Shown here: one piece after another, positions 26,278 to 38,460 of the stretch
How positions within the stretch are numbered: position 1 is the first letter of the stretch
Layout of the letters: each line of letters starts with the position of its first letter
DNA from: Acanthacorydalis orientalis
Taxonomy: Eukaryota; Arthropoda; Insecta; Megaloptera; Corydalidae
Length of the DNA: 64,000 nt
Assembly: GCA_034766995.1 (NCBI GenBank)
Contig: CM068315.1
Location: 9,496,510-9,560,509 of the forward strand
Direction: 5' to 3'
Program-made: the position numbers and the translations under genes
The notes under the pieces: model-generated
What the model saw: the letters and a program-made list of their open reading frames with translations, nothing else
Databases searched by the model: none
Told to the model about the DNA's origin: nothing

Positions 26278-26853
26278 GAGTTTGACATTTTATGAATAAA
26301 ATTTGTTCTTTTTTAAATGTGTATCTCATTTATTACTTGTACAAAAGCGATCCTTATTAAACTTTAGCCATGAGATAAATTCCATTTTGTAAATCAGTTT
26401 ACCATATTGAATGTATCAATTTCATTTATTTATTATTAGAATGTAATTATATTCATAATTTAATAAAAATCAATACAGATACATACATGTTATTGAAAGG
26501 TTAGGTAATAACAATAACATTACTAAATATAACCAACTCATTTCGTTCATGAGTTGATATAGACCTGGTAATTAATTTTCGCTTATCACATTTTTTAGCT
26601 TTTCATAAAATTTATAGAACATATAATTAATAAATACGAAGCGGTTCTGTCGATGATTAAATTTCATATAAGGTACAGTTAATGACGAAAAAATTACTAA
26701 AATTGCTTTCTTTTTATTTTATTTCTACATTATAATAAAAAACTTTCAGGTATTCTACATTGTATATTTATATATATATATATACACACACACATATATA
26801 TCTAGAGAGAGAGAGAGAAATATCAAAATTTAATAAATTTTATATATGTACTC

Positions 26854-26889
<36 letters not shown>

Positions 26890-27629
26890 ATTGAAATATC
26901 CTTAATCAACTCTTCAAATATACAAATTTATCTTTTTTTTATTTCTTGTACTTAAAACAGACACTAACTTTTTATGATTAATTCTAATTCCTTACATACG
27001 ACATATGACAGAAAATTCTTCAGTAATCAATGAAAAATATTACTTATTATTATAAGAAAAGAGGTTAAAATATGTCATTGCATTCTCTTTCACTTATTTT
27101 AATCGTAACTTTTACCTTAAGTAAAAATAATTATGAAATAAAATTAGACATTGCTAGGTTGTAATCACTGTGATTAAAATATATTTATATAGGTATATAT
27201 TCTATTTTTACGAAATATAAATTTTCTTATATAAAATGATAAATCTAAGTAGTAACTTAAATGGAACATTTCAACATACTCTTACAAATTAGAAAAATGT
27301 ATGTGTGTTATACGTGTGTATATGTATTTCATATATTTTGCATTTACTTTACACTTGACAGATTTAAAAGAAATATCTAGATGAATATCATTACATTCCA
27401 AAGAAAACACACATAAAAAAGTTTATTTTGAACAGTTTTATAATGAAAATACTGACAGTTTTAAATGAATATGGATATTCAAAAGTAGAGAAGAAAAAGT
27501 TTATGTAATCAATGTAAACTAGTTGAATTTAAATGGACATAATTATAAGTAAAACATAACGTTGAAAAGAAACATCTTGAATGTCTGCTCATGAATTATA
27601 TTATAAAATATTCATAAGGATATCTTTAT
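25991..27629. other. AT-rich spacer with microsatellites
   Basis: TA tract at about 26246-26275; compound TA/CA/GA tract at about 26769-26818 and TA at 26858-26887. A perfect 8-bp inverted repeat (CAACTCAT, 7-nt loop, ATGAGTTG) is at 26534-26556. Confidence 0.5.
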
Positions 27630-27728
27630 AAGACTAATATTTTACGACGTCTGCGATGAGAGCAAATTCGTTAGACTCGCACAACGAGATATTCATATTG
27701 ACTCCTTTCCAATAAAGATATGTCAAAT

Positions 27729-27779
<51 letters not shown>

Positions 27780-27865
27780 GTACGAAAATGTATATATGAA
27801 TGTATGTATATAAGAAGAGACTAATATCTTTAGACGATTGCAATGAGCGCAAAATACGTAAGCTC
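27630..27865 (+). repeat. Local direct duplication of about 48 bp around a TA tract
   Basis: The segment 27631-27678 recurs at 27818-27865 at roughly three quarters identity; both start AGACTAATAT and include GATGAGAGCAAA/AATGAGCGCAAA. A TA tract at about 27731-27774 lies between them. Confidence 0.55.
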
Positions 27866-28423
27866 AGAGTTTGCTGTCAAATGGCAGCCGGTTAGAAATT
27901 TTAATCTACGATTTACAATGGTTGCTTCGACAAGCACTTGTGCCTCCGTTAAGGATTTATATTACGAAGCATCCCAGATACAGCAGAAAATATTCCAATA
28001 ATAACGTTTCTTTGTCTGCGTCCTCACGAAAAAAAAAATGCCGAGTCAAAGCAAAAAGAGAAACACACATACAATCATTTTTTTCTGTAATACAAATCTT
28101 TAAATATCGAACGTGAATTATTTATTGCCGATCAAAGGGAATTTAATATACGTTAAAGCAGATATGTTTCGGCTGTAAATAAAGTTCGAGTGAAAAATGA
28201 ATGTTTGAGGGTGTTTTTTTCTCTTTATGTGTATACATATTTAAGTTTATTTTCAAATAAGTTATAATAGATTTGATCGGTTCGGTAAATGCTCCGTGGA
28301 ATTTTGTGTTTGTGTATTCAATTGTTGGTTGGTGATTTTTATAGAATAGATAAATAGATGCCATTGATTTTTGTATATAAAAATATATTTTAATTTTATA
28401 ACAAATGCACCAATAATGACGTA

Positions 28424-28425
<2 letters not shown>
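27866..28425. other. Moderately complex sequence, no gene identified
   Basis: An 81-codon frame at 27871-28116 has no recognised family. The sequence is GC-richer to about 28130 and then AT-rich. Confidence 0.35.

Positions 28426-28485
<60 letters not shown>
28426..28485. repeat. (TA)n microsatellite
   Basis: Uninterrupted TA tract of about 60 bp. Confidence 0.95.
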
Positions 28486-28490
<5 letters not shown>

Positions 28491-28617
28491 GAGTATTAAA
28501 CGACTTAGTCAATAAGTATACAAAATTTTGAAATTCAATTTAAAATAAGAAAGTTGAGAAAATATATTTCCATTTATTATTTGTTACTGTATATTACTTG
28601 GTTCGTTTCTATATGAT

Positions 28618-28814
28618 GATTCAATTTAGGCTTCAATATAGAAGTATGAAAAAAGGGTGCAGGGGTTAAGAAAAGTCATATTATTTTTATTTAGTAATTT
28701 AATTAAATTCAATATTAAAATACAATTGAACTCAAATATTAAATAGGAGATAACATTTTTTTTTTAATTTTTGGGTTTTTTTAAATAATTTTGTGCGGAA
28801 GTCTAAGTTGAATC
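28618..28814 (+). mobile_element. Fold-back miniature element (R2), copy 1
   Basis: Starts GATTCAATTTAGGCTTC and ends with the inverted GAAGTCTAAGTTGAATC. The inner arms are also self-complementary around AATTCAAT...ATTGAACT, so almost the whole 197 bp can fold back. An asymmetric GCAGGGGTTAAG word gives orientation. Copies at 39207 and 62574 have the same structure and orientation. Confidence 0.75.
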
Positions 28815-30489
28815 TATCTATATATCTTTTTGAAATAAAATATTAAGTTTTGAAATTAAAAACCCTCTTTCTTTTTTAAAAACACTTTATCTATTATTAA
28901 GATAGTAATATTTTAGTATCTATCACTCATTTTCTATAAGGTGAATTTTATAAAAAAAATCACTTATAACTGAAAATCTCTTTCTATAGCATAATTTATT
29001 TTGATATAAAAATATACTTCTAAATTAATTACTTTTCACCAACAAACCACACATTTTTTTCTGGTCAAAAATTTTAAATAAATTATTATTACTCACACCT
29101 GATTGTTGCATATGTTGATTAATTTTAGAGGGTTGTGAGGGTAAAAAAAGAAATTATTTGTAAAAATAAATTTAAACGGTGTCAGAACAGTACTGTAATA
29201 AAATATATCTGTATTACAAATTAAGTGTGAAATGATATTTTGAATAATATTATGAAAGTTTAAATGCTATACATATTTGAATGATGTAACTTCGCATTTT
29301 TTTAAATAATTTTATTTTCATGTACCATATTGTTCAAGTACTTGACATTTTGTTTTCCTCACTTTTTATTAATATTATTACAGACTATTTGATACAATAC
29401 AGTTCTGACACTGTAAATAAACTACTATTCAAAAATTAATTCATTTTCAACTCTACATAATTAAAAAAATGGAGTTTAAGGAACTAAAAATGAATTTATT
29501 TTTAAAAAATTATTTTATTTTAACTAATAGTAGGACAAATTTGTTAGTATGATACTCTTTTAGGAACATTCAAGAAAATTTTTGTAAAATTTCTTGTTAC
29601 TTTTCATACGGTTCCCAATAATAATATTTATACCTATACTAATAAAAATATAAAACTTTTAAAACTTAGACAAGATAAAAAAGACAATTTAAAATAGTAA
29701 TAGTGATTCCAACAAATTTAGAATTAGACCCATTTCCAGTGAACACTTATTAATAAATCAGTATATACAATTATAGGAGTTAACTCAAATAAAATATATT
29801 AATACTTAATACTGAAACTTAAAAAAAAATAACTTAATACTTAAACTTAAATTAATACTTAAACGATGAAGCACTTTGATAAGTACAAAGTGTGTTTGAT
29901 GGGATGTGTTGTTCTCAGTTTATACTTTTTTTTGTTATGATTGATTGTTTGAAATAGATCATTTTTATGAAAAAAAAACTTAATGAGAGATTTATTTTTC
30001 GTCCAGAACAAATTACCGACATAATATTATTTTATATCTTTGAAATGTTTCCATTTTTTATTTTTTATGGTGTAAAGTTATGTATAAATAAAAAGTAAAT
30101 TTTCGTCTCAAAATAATACAAATATTTTTTCTGTAAATATATTAGAGTTTAAATTTTTAATTTGTAAATATGTTAGACTATAAAAAAATAGATACTCATA
30201 TTAGTATATAAGTTTATTTGTAAATAAAGAATAAAAATTTCAATAAAATTAGAAATAAACAAATAATTTTCTAGATTTGTTTTCAATCGACTTTCATAAC
30301 ATTATATTCCAATAACATAAAAAGATATTATAACAATTAAAAAAGCAATAATCAAGTGTATCCAGACAGCAGTACTAATTACTGTAAAATCTATTTGTAA
30401 TATAAATTCTCTATGATACAAGACCGTGATACATTGAATTGAAATTGAAAATCTTATACAGATCTATTTTTATGAAGAGCACCTTTCAA
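28815..30489. other. AT-rich spacer
   Basis: Contains a partial minus-strand R3 copy at 29028-29098 and a perfect 7-bp inverted repeat with 7-nt loop at 29872-29892 (CACTTTG...CAAAGTG). No gene recognised. Confidence 0.5.
29028..29098 (-). repeat. Dispersed repeat R3, partial copy
   Basis: On the minus strand, AATTTATTTAAAATTTTTGACC then AGAAAAA aligns with the 3' half of R3 copies 1 and 2. The GATGATGG core is absent. Confidence 0.4.
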
Positions 30490-30700
30490 AAGAAACATAT
30501 AATTTGCCAAATAGTACTATGTATTCATTCATTCTGAACGTGAATGAGTTCGTTTGTTCGAGTTGCAGTATACAAAATGTATACAGATCAGAGACATGCC
30601 GTTGGATTTTGTATAGCTATTGTTCTAATTTCCACCGTTACGATCCGTTTCGTTTACTACGACCGTTAAGACAATATTGTAAGTGTTTCTTTTTATGATG
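30490..30700. other. GC-richer island
   Basis: About 200 bp of more complex sequence with CpG (for example TTACGATCCGTTTCG) between AT-rich flanks. A 64-codon plus frame has no known family. Candidate conserved non-coding element. Confidence 0.25.
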
Positions 30701-31027
30701 GTTCTTTAAAGTGTTGTTCTCTTTTTCATTTTATCTATTTCGGTTGTATTCAATTCATCTAGATAATTTTACCACTGTGTTTTTTTAACACAACATTTGT
30801 TTCCTTTCTTTTTAATTTTTGTAATGAAGATAAGCTGAATATCTTTTTTAATGGTTACATCGTTTTTAAGACATAACAATACTAAGTAATGATTTATATT
30901 ATAGTTATATAACTTGATTAATAAGTTAATATTTTATTTAAAGTGAAAATGAAAATAAGAATTATTTTCATAAATATATTGTCTGATTAAAGCTGTAAAT
31001 ATAAACAACTTTAATTTTTTTTATCAT

Positions 31028-31072
<45 letters not shown>

Positions 31073-31181
31073 TAACATATTCATACATGTGACATTATAT
31101 CTGTCTTGTCCTGATAAGCTTAGATTGTTGAATCACTTTTATAGTGATCTACTATAACATCATTTTAATTATATGTTTTTA
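30701..31181. other. AT-rich spacer with (TA)n at 31026-31068
   Basis: Nothing else recognisable. Confidence 0.5.
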
Positions 31182-31244
31182 TTACGTTGGTAGAAAAATA
31201 ATTGCGGTTTATGACCTTCAAACTCGTATACATTTTTTTATTTA

Positions 31245-31559
31245 AATGGTTTTAAGTAGTCCAGAACTGTTGGATGACTAACGCTTGACTTGTATGAAAG
31301 CTCTCGAATTATTGTGCGTTATTTTGGTTCAAATACTGCTTTCAGTTGGTCGTTATAAACCGAAGAAAGACGCTCACAACCTTCTTCATATTCAAGGATC
31401 TCGTCCCTAGCACAAAATTTTTGGAATAACCATTACACCGTACGTTTCTTAACAGTGCCAATATAAAAAGCATCATTTAGTTTATAAGCAGTTTCTGGTG
31501 CTTTACCACTTGTTTTGAACTCATACAAAAAATTTGCTCTTATTTGTTACTTTTCCATC
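31245..31559 (-). pseudogene. mariner transposase N-terminal fragment
   Basis: The minus-strand relic starts at the ATG at 31559 but meets a stop at codon 4. Recognisable pieces are FLYEFKTSGKAPETAYKLND, then VKKRTV, then SVYNDQLKAVFEPK and SHPTVLD, matching the tandem helix-turn-helix N-terminus of mariner transposase. Several stops are present (for example after TV and after EPK). The catalytic domain is deleted at the same point as in the sister copies. Confidence 0.75.
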
Positions 31560-31708
31560 GTTAATTCAATAACTCAATTTGAAGAAGAAAAATCATAAAA
31601 TCAAAGTCGGTGTTACCAAAATACAAACCGAAACATTTACTTTAAAATAATATTGATATAAACACAATGAAATGATTCTTTCATTGAACAAAATTAATGT
31701 TAGAATTC

Positions 31709-31710
<2 letters not shown>

Positions 31711-31749
<39 letters not shown>
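31711..31749. repeat. (TA)n microsatellite inside composite mariner
   Basis: TA tract that replaces the expected tip of the inner mariner 5' end. Confidence 0.95.
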
Positions 31750-31751
<2 letters not shown>

Positions 31752-31752
<1 letters not shown>

Positions 31753-31970
31753 TAAATTCCGTTTAATTTAGCCATGAGTTAATTAGACCGATTTTTTATT
31801 TGGGACAAATATTGAATAACAAAAGTAAATTAAGAAAATAACCAGACCTTTCTTGGCTTATTAATGCCACCATATCGTTTAATTGACGCAGTTTATTTAA
31901 AAAAGGTCAGTTTATGGCTGTCTATATGTAAAAAATATCTTCAGAAGTACATTGTTCATGCAGACCGAAA
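31752..31970 (-). repeat. Dispersed block X, copy 2
   Basis: Reverse complement of 17762-17946, slightly longer. No conserved open frame is visible, so it is probably non-coding or long decayed. Confidence 0.7.
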
Positions 31971-32082
31971 ATTGCACTTTCAATGATATTAATATGAATA
32001 CGATGAATTGAGAATTTCATTGAAAAAAATTTCGGTAAGAATTCATAAAACAAAACCTGCAATTATTTTCCTATTAACCTAA

Positions 32083-33529
32083 TATATCTGTGATTTCGTT
32101 ATTACATTGTGCTATTGGTCTTAGTCCTTTGGGATCAGATAAATGCCTTTTCTCTACAAATAGTTTCCATATGAGTTCTACTCTTAGGTATACGTTGAAG
32201 ATAGTCCTTAGTATCTACTTGAGGATGACACTCAAGTAAAAAGTATTAGTACGGAATAAATAGACGATTCAAAAAACGAAGACTAACAAGTTAACCTACT
32301 ACAATAAGTTTCGGTTCTTGAGTTATTTTCAGGTAGATTGTTAACATACTAATGTTATATATGAATATATCAAAAACTTACGTTTCTATAAGGCTCCTAA
32401 ACTGAATAGTTAAGATATATAAATAGGTAACTTATTTAATGATATTAAGACACAGAAAAATATATAAATTTAGTTATAAATTTAATTAATTTTTTTCCAA
32501 ACTTCAGTAAATATTAAAAAGTATTTGTTAAAAATAAACGACGAAAATAAAAATATCATAATAATTTCAAAAAAATTGTGCTAAAACATAAGTTTTTATT
32601 TTTAAAAATATTTAGAACAAATCTATTATGGAATAAATATCACATTGAATTGAAAATTTAACTACTTAATTAGATTTTCAGTGAATAAATAATAACACAG
32701 TCATACAAATATAAAAAAATACTGAGGCTATTCCTGCTTTTTTGTATAAATCCTTATTCAGATCATACAAAACAATCTTGGTGAAGTATCAAAAGGACAC
32801 GGATAAAATGACAAAAACAAGATATCGTCTGATACAGAAGTAGGAATATTATAAAATATAAAGTTCAGTTTAATTTACTTGTAATCAAAGAATAACACAT
32901 AGATGATTTCATTCCAAAAAAGAAAGTTAGATTTTTCTATTTATTTGCTCGATTTCTTTCCCAATTTAGTCATGTTCTGCGTTCATTAAAAAGTGAACAT
33001 AGCCTTAATTTATACGTATTCAGATATAAATTATCAATATAAAGCTTTCGTTCAATTATTAGTTCAAATTTTAATATTTTTATCCTTAAAATATAACTTT
33101 TTGATTTCACAGAAACTGCCTTTATTATTATTACAATGTAGTACAGGGAAATGAATCTAAGATATATTCACAAGGTTACGTTGATTTTTCAAATTCGAAT
33201 TTTTATTTTTATATCAGATGCATATTAATATGCATATTTTATTTGTTTGATACATGTACACTTATAAAAATGCTACGAATGCATGTTTGTAAATGAAAAT
33301 TCTAAATTTGCATATATTGTAAATAGTAAATAAAAAAAGCGAGGGAAGCAGAGAAACAGGAAAATAATTAGATGTAAAATTTGTTTACTAGAAGCACAAA
33401 CTCCAGATATAATCACTTTTATTGTAACATTTGAGTAAAGAATATAATACGGTTTTTTATTGTATGAAAATTCTCAAGTATATATTCATTATTATGTATA
33501 TTAGAGATAAAAATGCTATTACGAGAATA
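32083..33529. other. AT-rich spacer
   Basis: About 1.4 kb. The first 250 bp (32090-32340) is somewhat more complex but matches nothing I recognise. Confidence 0.5.
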
Positions 33530-33860
33530 AACTACGTCAAAATACCGAACGAAAATCGCTGAGTCACGGCAACCTGTTTACACAAAAAACTCATTCGTCC
33601 TGTGCTAGCGAGTGGGCGCAAGAGGCGACCGCTGCAAGGACGGTAGGAAGTAGCAGCGGTCATCGGAAATTGTCGAAATCTCAAGCCGCATAAAAACGAA
33701 TTGCCCGAATATGAATGCATGCGTCGAAAGGGTTAAATTATAGACGACCACACAACTTGTACACAGACCGGATTCGAAACAGTGATCTTGCGCGGTCATA
33801 GAATTTTATGGGATGTTTCAGCGGTCTACAATTTTTGTGGTGCGTGTATTTTTTTCATAT
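33530..33860. other. GC-richer island with possible piggyBac end
   Basis: The right part contains CGTCGAAAGGGTTAA ending at about 33737, which resembles the inverted tip of the piggyBac-like element at 6379 (TTAACGCTTTGACG). No partner end was found, so it may be a solitary end. Further right, on the minus strand, TTTCGAATCC at about 33770-33779 resembles a tRNA B box but lacks an A box at the right distance. Confidence 0.3.
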
Positions 33861-33948
33861 TCTAACCGACGATTTAATGGGGACTGAACTTTCATGTACA
33901 GCAATTCACTCATATACTTACATTCATTTATATATTACACACACATAC

Positions 33949-34154
<206 letters not shown>

Positions 34155-34156
<2 letters not shown>

Positions 34157-35420
34157 AGGTAGTCAAGAAAGTTCTGTCGTTTTTGAATTGAGAAAAAAAA
34201 CTTGTGCATTTTTATATAAAATAACGTTATTCATCAAAATATCTACTTTCACATTGAACAACACTTTCCCAGCGAGAAGATAATTTATAAATTCGATTTT
34301 TATAAAACTGATTATTTTTATTCTCAAAAAATGTAGACACATCCATTTTTAATTCTTCATTATTAAACTGTTTGCCACGCAAACGATTGTCCAAAGACAA
34401 AATAGATGATAATTTGATGGAGATATGTCTGGGGAATATGAGGTATGAGGGAGGATCTCCCATCTTAAATTCATAATTTTTGTTCTGGTCTCTACTGCAA
34501 CGTGCGGTCGTGCGTTATCTCGCAAAAATAAAACTTTTTTACGATTTACAAGTACTGGCTGTTTTTGTTTTAATGCATCGTGTACTCGTTGAAGTTGTTC
34601 ACTATAAATGTTTTCCGTGAGGGTTTGACAAACTCGTAGATATTCATGGTGAATAATTCTTTTTTAAATTCACCAAACACAGAGAAGAAGTTTTCGCGGT
34701 GTTAACTTTCATTTAAGACTTTATGGGACAGGATTATCTAATGGAAGCCAGTGGCGAGTACGTTTGTAGTTGGAATAAATAATCCATTTTTCATCAGAGG
34801 TCAAAATTTGATCCAAAAAGTTCTCTGATTTTAGTCATGAAATAAGAGATGTACCGATTGCAAGACGCTGTAATTTGTTATTGAAAGTTAATTCGTATAG
34901 TACCCATTTACTCAATTTCTACCTATTTTCTATTTTGTGTAAATGCTTCCATATTGTTTCATCACTTACTTTGAACAATTCTACAAGCTGTTGACACGTA
35001 AAACTGGAATTTGTTCCAATTATTGTTCCCTATTCGTCGATATTTAAATTTGATGGTCTACCTGATCTGGCCTCATCTTTAATGGATTCATCTCCGGCAG
35101 AAAATTTTTTAAACAATCTGTACCGTTCTTGTCGTAATTGTATTTTCTCCAAACGCAGTAAAAATTTTTTTTGCAGTTTCTGTGGCGTTAGTCACAAGCT
35201 TAAACTCATAAAGCAAATACGCACGTAATACACTATTTTCACATACATTTTTAAGAGTTAGAATTATTTTTTTAATTCAAGTGAACAGTTCGAGATTCAT
35301 TTAAAACACATGTTAATATAACTGATAAATAATTCTTGAAATTTTATCTGATAACAAGTGTAAACAATTCTTGGAATTATTGTATGTTATAACAGCGATT
35401 GAACATTCTTGGTTACCTAA
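34155..35420 (-). mobile_element. Full-length mariner element, decayed
   Basis: The ends are inverted repeats: TCAGGTAGTCAAGAAAGTTC on the left and the complement of TTAGGTAACCAAGAATGTTC on the right, each bordered by TA. The length of 1266 bp is normal for an intact-length mariner. The end sequences differ from those of the short mariner family, and the encoded protein resembles the Mos1 side of the family, so this is a separate lineage. Confidence 0.88.
34228..35258 (-). pseudogene. mariner transposase, full-length relic
   Basis: Read on the minus strand, the relic starts near 35250 with LRAYLLYEFKLVTNATETAK and a helix-turn-helix region (ENTITTRTVQ). The catalytic D,D34D landmarks can all be found across frames: TSDEKWIIYSN at about 34770-34806, LRDNARPHVA at about 34500-34529 and YSPDISPSNYHLF at about 34410-34450. 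The protein ends with [16 protein letters not shown] and a stop at 34227. Multiple stops and frameshifts in the first two thirds make it inactive. All three catalytic aspartates are still encoded, so this is decay rather than loss of the active site. The last 78 codons remain open. Confidence 0.85.
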
Positions 35421-36699
35421 TAATTATTTCAAAAATGTGAAATGTTTATTCAGTGATACGAAAAACTACAAATAAAAATATAATTGTACATTGGATATGG
35501 TTAAATAACAACCAATTTTATTTATAAATATCTCGTATATTAGCCGTACTTTTTAAGAAATCAATCCTCTTTCGTATAAAATAAACCCTCGACTGATTAT
35601 TAAACAGCTTTTCTCATGCAACCATATATGGTTGTTTTTATAAACCTAGGAACCTCAGTACATATATCAGCGTATTTGTCTATTAAAAAACGTAATAAAT
35701 TTAGAGATAAAAAACATTTTTTTCTTCTTTAATACATACTTTTTGATACTAATGATTGTTTTTAGGAAAATATCAAAAATTATACAATAGAAAGTTAATA
35801 AAAGTCCAATCAAACAAATGCTATTTTAATAATTTTTAAATCAGTCCTTACACATATTTGTTTTTAAAAACATTTTATTAATTTAGATAGTAAATCAAAA
35901 AAACGGATATATTCTCAAATACACACATTTTCAATTGAAATAAGTTTAAATTGAATTTCTTATACAATTTTATTCTCGTATGTATTTATACAAACCGTCA
36001 ATAAATAACTTTGATCTATAAGTTTTTATCGCATAGATTCAATGATAGTTTTAGGAGATTGAACAACGAAGACGAAAGAACATTATATTTATCGCGAAAG
36101 AGAAGAATGTAATGTTTAAGCGAAATTTATCTTTCGTAAAATGAAAAGTCAAAAATCTTCTGTATACTTGATGTATTGTATTGACAAAGTAATATTCATA
36201 TTATCTCTAAATCATTGACGGAACCCGTTATACATAACGAAAAAGTTAATTATTATTAACACACATTCTAAACCGATTTAAATTAACTATTTTTTTTTGT
36301 TGAAATACATATATAAAAAATTCAATACGCATATGAGATAGTAGCTACCACCTTTGTTTTTCTTCCAGTTGTCATTCGACAAAATCCAATTCTTTAACTC
36401 GATATTCTGCGCAAAGTTCACAAAAAAGTTTTAGTTTAAAATAATATTGTTTTGTACTATTTATACAGATTTGGTGTAAGAAATATTGAGACAGATATTG
36501 TGTAATAACAACAGTTTTAAGGTAAAATTATGCTCTTAATATCATTTATGTACTCGCTTGTGAACTTTTTAAGATATAGAAATACTTTTTTGAAACATTG
36601 GTTAATATTTTTAATTATTAAGTTATAAATTATATCAATTTTTGTTAAATAATATTTACTCGTATTAATAGCCGGCGTTAATGAGTTATTAAAAATGAA
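35421..36699. other. AT-rich spacer
   Basis: No gene or repeat that I can support. Confidence 0.5.
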
Positions 36700-36773
<74 letters not shown>

Positions 36774-36775
36774 TT
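36700..36775. repeat. Compound (TA)n-(GA)n microsatellite
   Basis: TA to about 36735 then GA to about 36773. Confidence 0.95.
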
Positions 36776-37150
36776 TTTTAAAATAAGCTGAATGTTACGT
36801 TTGAAGTGAACAAAACGCATTTTAAAAAATTACGATTTATATGAATGATATATTTTAAAACGAATGTTATTCTTTCTACGAAGACAAGCGTAAAAATATA
36901 TGCAGACAAGAGTTTTTAAAAACCGTTCATATTTCATGAATGAATGAATGTCGACAAAACCACATTAGAGGTGTATTTAAAAAAAACTTAAGAATGAGTT
37001 TAAAGTTATAACAAAAATGATATAAACTTTTACGTATTTCATGATTAATGGTTGTGAATATCTGCGCAATTTTCTATCGGATATTTCAACGTGTTTCATA
37101 TGCACACTTCGTATTTTCTATATGGTATATTTCACTTGTGGTTACGTACA

Positions 37151-37206
<56 letters not shown>

Positions 37207-37381
37207 AGTATACGAATTTATATTAAGAAGAAACTTTTACAAAAAAGTCCAATTTATATATTTCAAAAATTCAACTTGTTCACTGATTTTTATTCTGAAA
37301 AATATTGAATCAAAAACAGATATATTTTTAAGTCGTATTATTAATTATTTTAAATATTAATAACATTTAAAGTAGGAATTA

Positions 37382-37438
<57 letters not shown>

Positions 37439-37825
37439 AGGTATGTGTATAAGTGTGGATGTAAATGTGGAAGTGTAAATTGAGGAAGTGGATATATTTG
37501 TTCGTATGTACATATATAAAAAAATAAGAATCTTTGACAGGAAAGAATTGAAACACCTAACAAATATATTTTCGTACATCAAACAATTCATAGAAAAATT
37601 GAATTTGAAGGTAGAGTTCGACTACAGCCAATTTATTTTGAGATATTTTTGAATCAATTTCCATTTGTTTTGAATGAAAACGGATGACAGGATGACAGCA
37701 GTCAGTGTTCTGTTCAAGATGCATCAGTGAATATTTTCAAAGTAAATAAGTGAAAGTATTTGATATAAAATGGCTTCCAAATATATGTGCGTTTGTGTGT
37801 GTGTGTGTGTGTGGCTTTTATTTAG
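36776..37825. other. AT-rich spacer with two TA tracts
   Basis: TA tracts at 37153-37204 and 37386-37434. At about 37680-37700 the word ATGACAG occurs twice in tandem (TGIF/homothorax-type TGACAG). A TG run lies at about 37793-37813. Confidence 0.5.
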
Positions 37826-37959
37826 ATATGAGGTTTGATGTGAAAAACGATAATGAAAGAAGCGAGAAAATGACAATCGAAATATCAGTTTGTGACAAAC
37901 CAAATGTTATTAATGGAAATAACTACAATTCTTTTCTTAATACATCTGGAGGATTTTAA
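37826..37959 (+). other. Exon-like open frame (unverified)
   Basis: A plausible 3' splice site (TG run, then GGCTTTTATTTAG) precedes an open frame of 43 codons to the stop at 37957-37959. The frame is hydrophilic, with few of the Lys/Ile/Asn runs that AT-rich DNA gives by chance (for example KMTIEISVCDKPNVINGNNY). It could be a terminal coding exon on the plus strand. No homology is recognised and the length is within what chance can produce. Confidence 0.18.
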
Positions 37960-38395
37960 TGTTCTCAAATTTAATCAATATTTATTACGTTAATAAAAAT
38001 AATTATAATAATATAAAAATATAATTGCTATCTATTGAAGTTTGGTAGATTATTATGAATTAACATTTCTTAGAGCTTGATGATTTCTACTCTAAAATGG
38101 AGATAGTCATTTTTATAAACAATTATATATATACCATATATATATATATATCAAGATCCTTAACATCAATTTTTTTCAAACGTGCACATCATCGGTTGCT
38201 TATGTTTTTACTGTGGTTAAAAATATATTTATTTTTAAGTGCTTTTTAATATTATTTTTTTACAACAAATGAGAAATATGAAAATAAGAAAATTAGTATA
38301 TTACAACGTAATATTACAATAATAACTAGAAATTTTAATTACAATGCATTGTAATATTTATGTAAATCAGATCTATAAAACTTCTTATTAAGGTA

Positions 38396-38460
<65 letters not shown>

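Larger units (their letters stand above)
31182..32082 (-). mobile_element. Composite mariner derivative, copy 2, carrying block X
   Basis: Read on the minus strand, the unit begins at 32082 with a mariner end (TTAGGTTAATAGGAAAATAA), runs through about 100 bp of mariner 5' leader, then block X, then a TA tract, then mariner leader again (without its tip), the transposase N-terminal relic and the mariner 3' end at 31182 (TTACGTTGGTAGAAAAATAA). TA flanks both outer ends. The 3' part has the same internal deletion as copies at 18075, 53374 and 56487. The 5' leader is therefore present twice around a passenger segment. Confidence 0.75.

Noticed and set aside
33765..33800. Minus-strand tRNA
   Set aside because: TTTCGAATCC resembles a B box, but the T stem is imperfect and no A box or acceptor stem is found.
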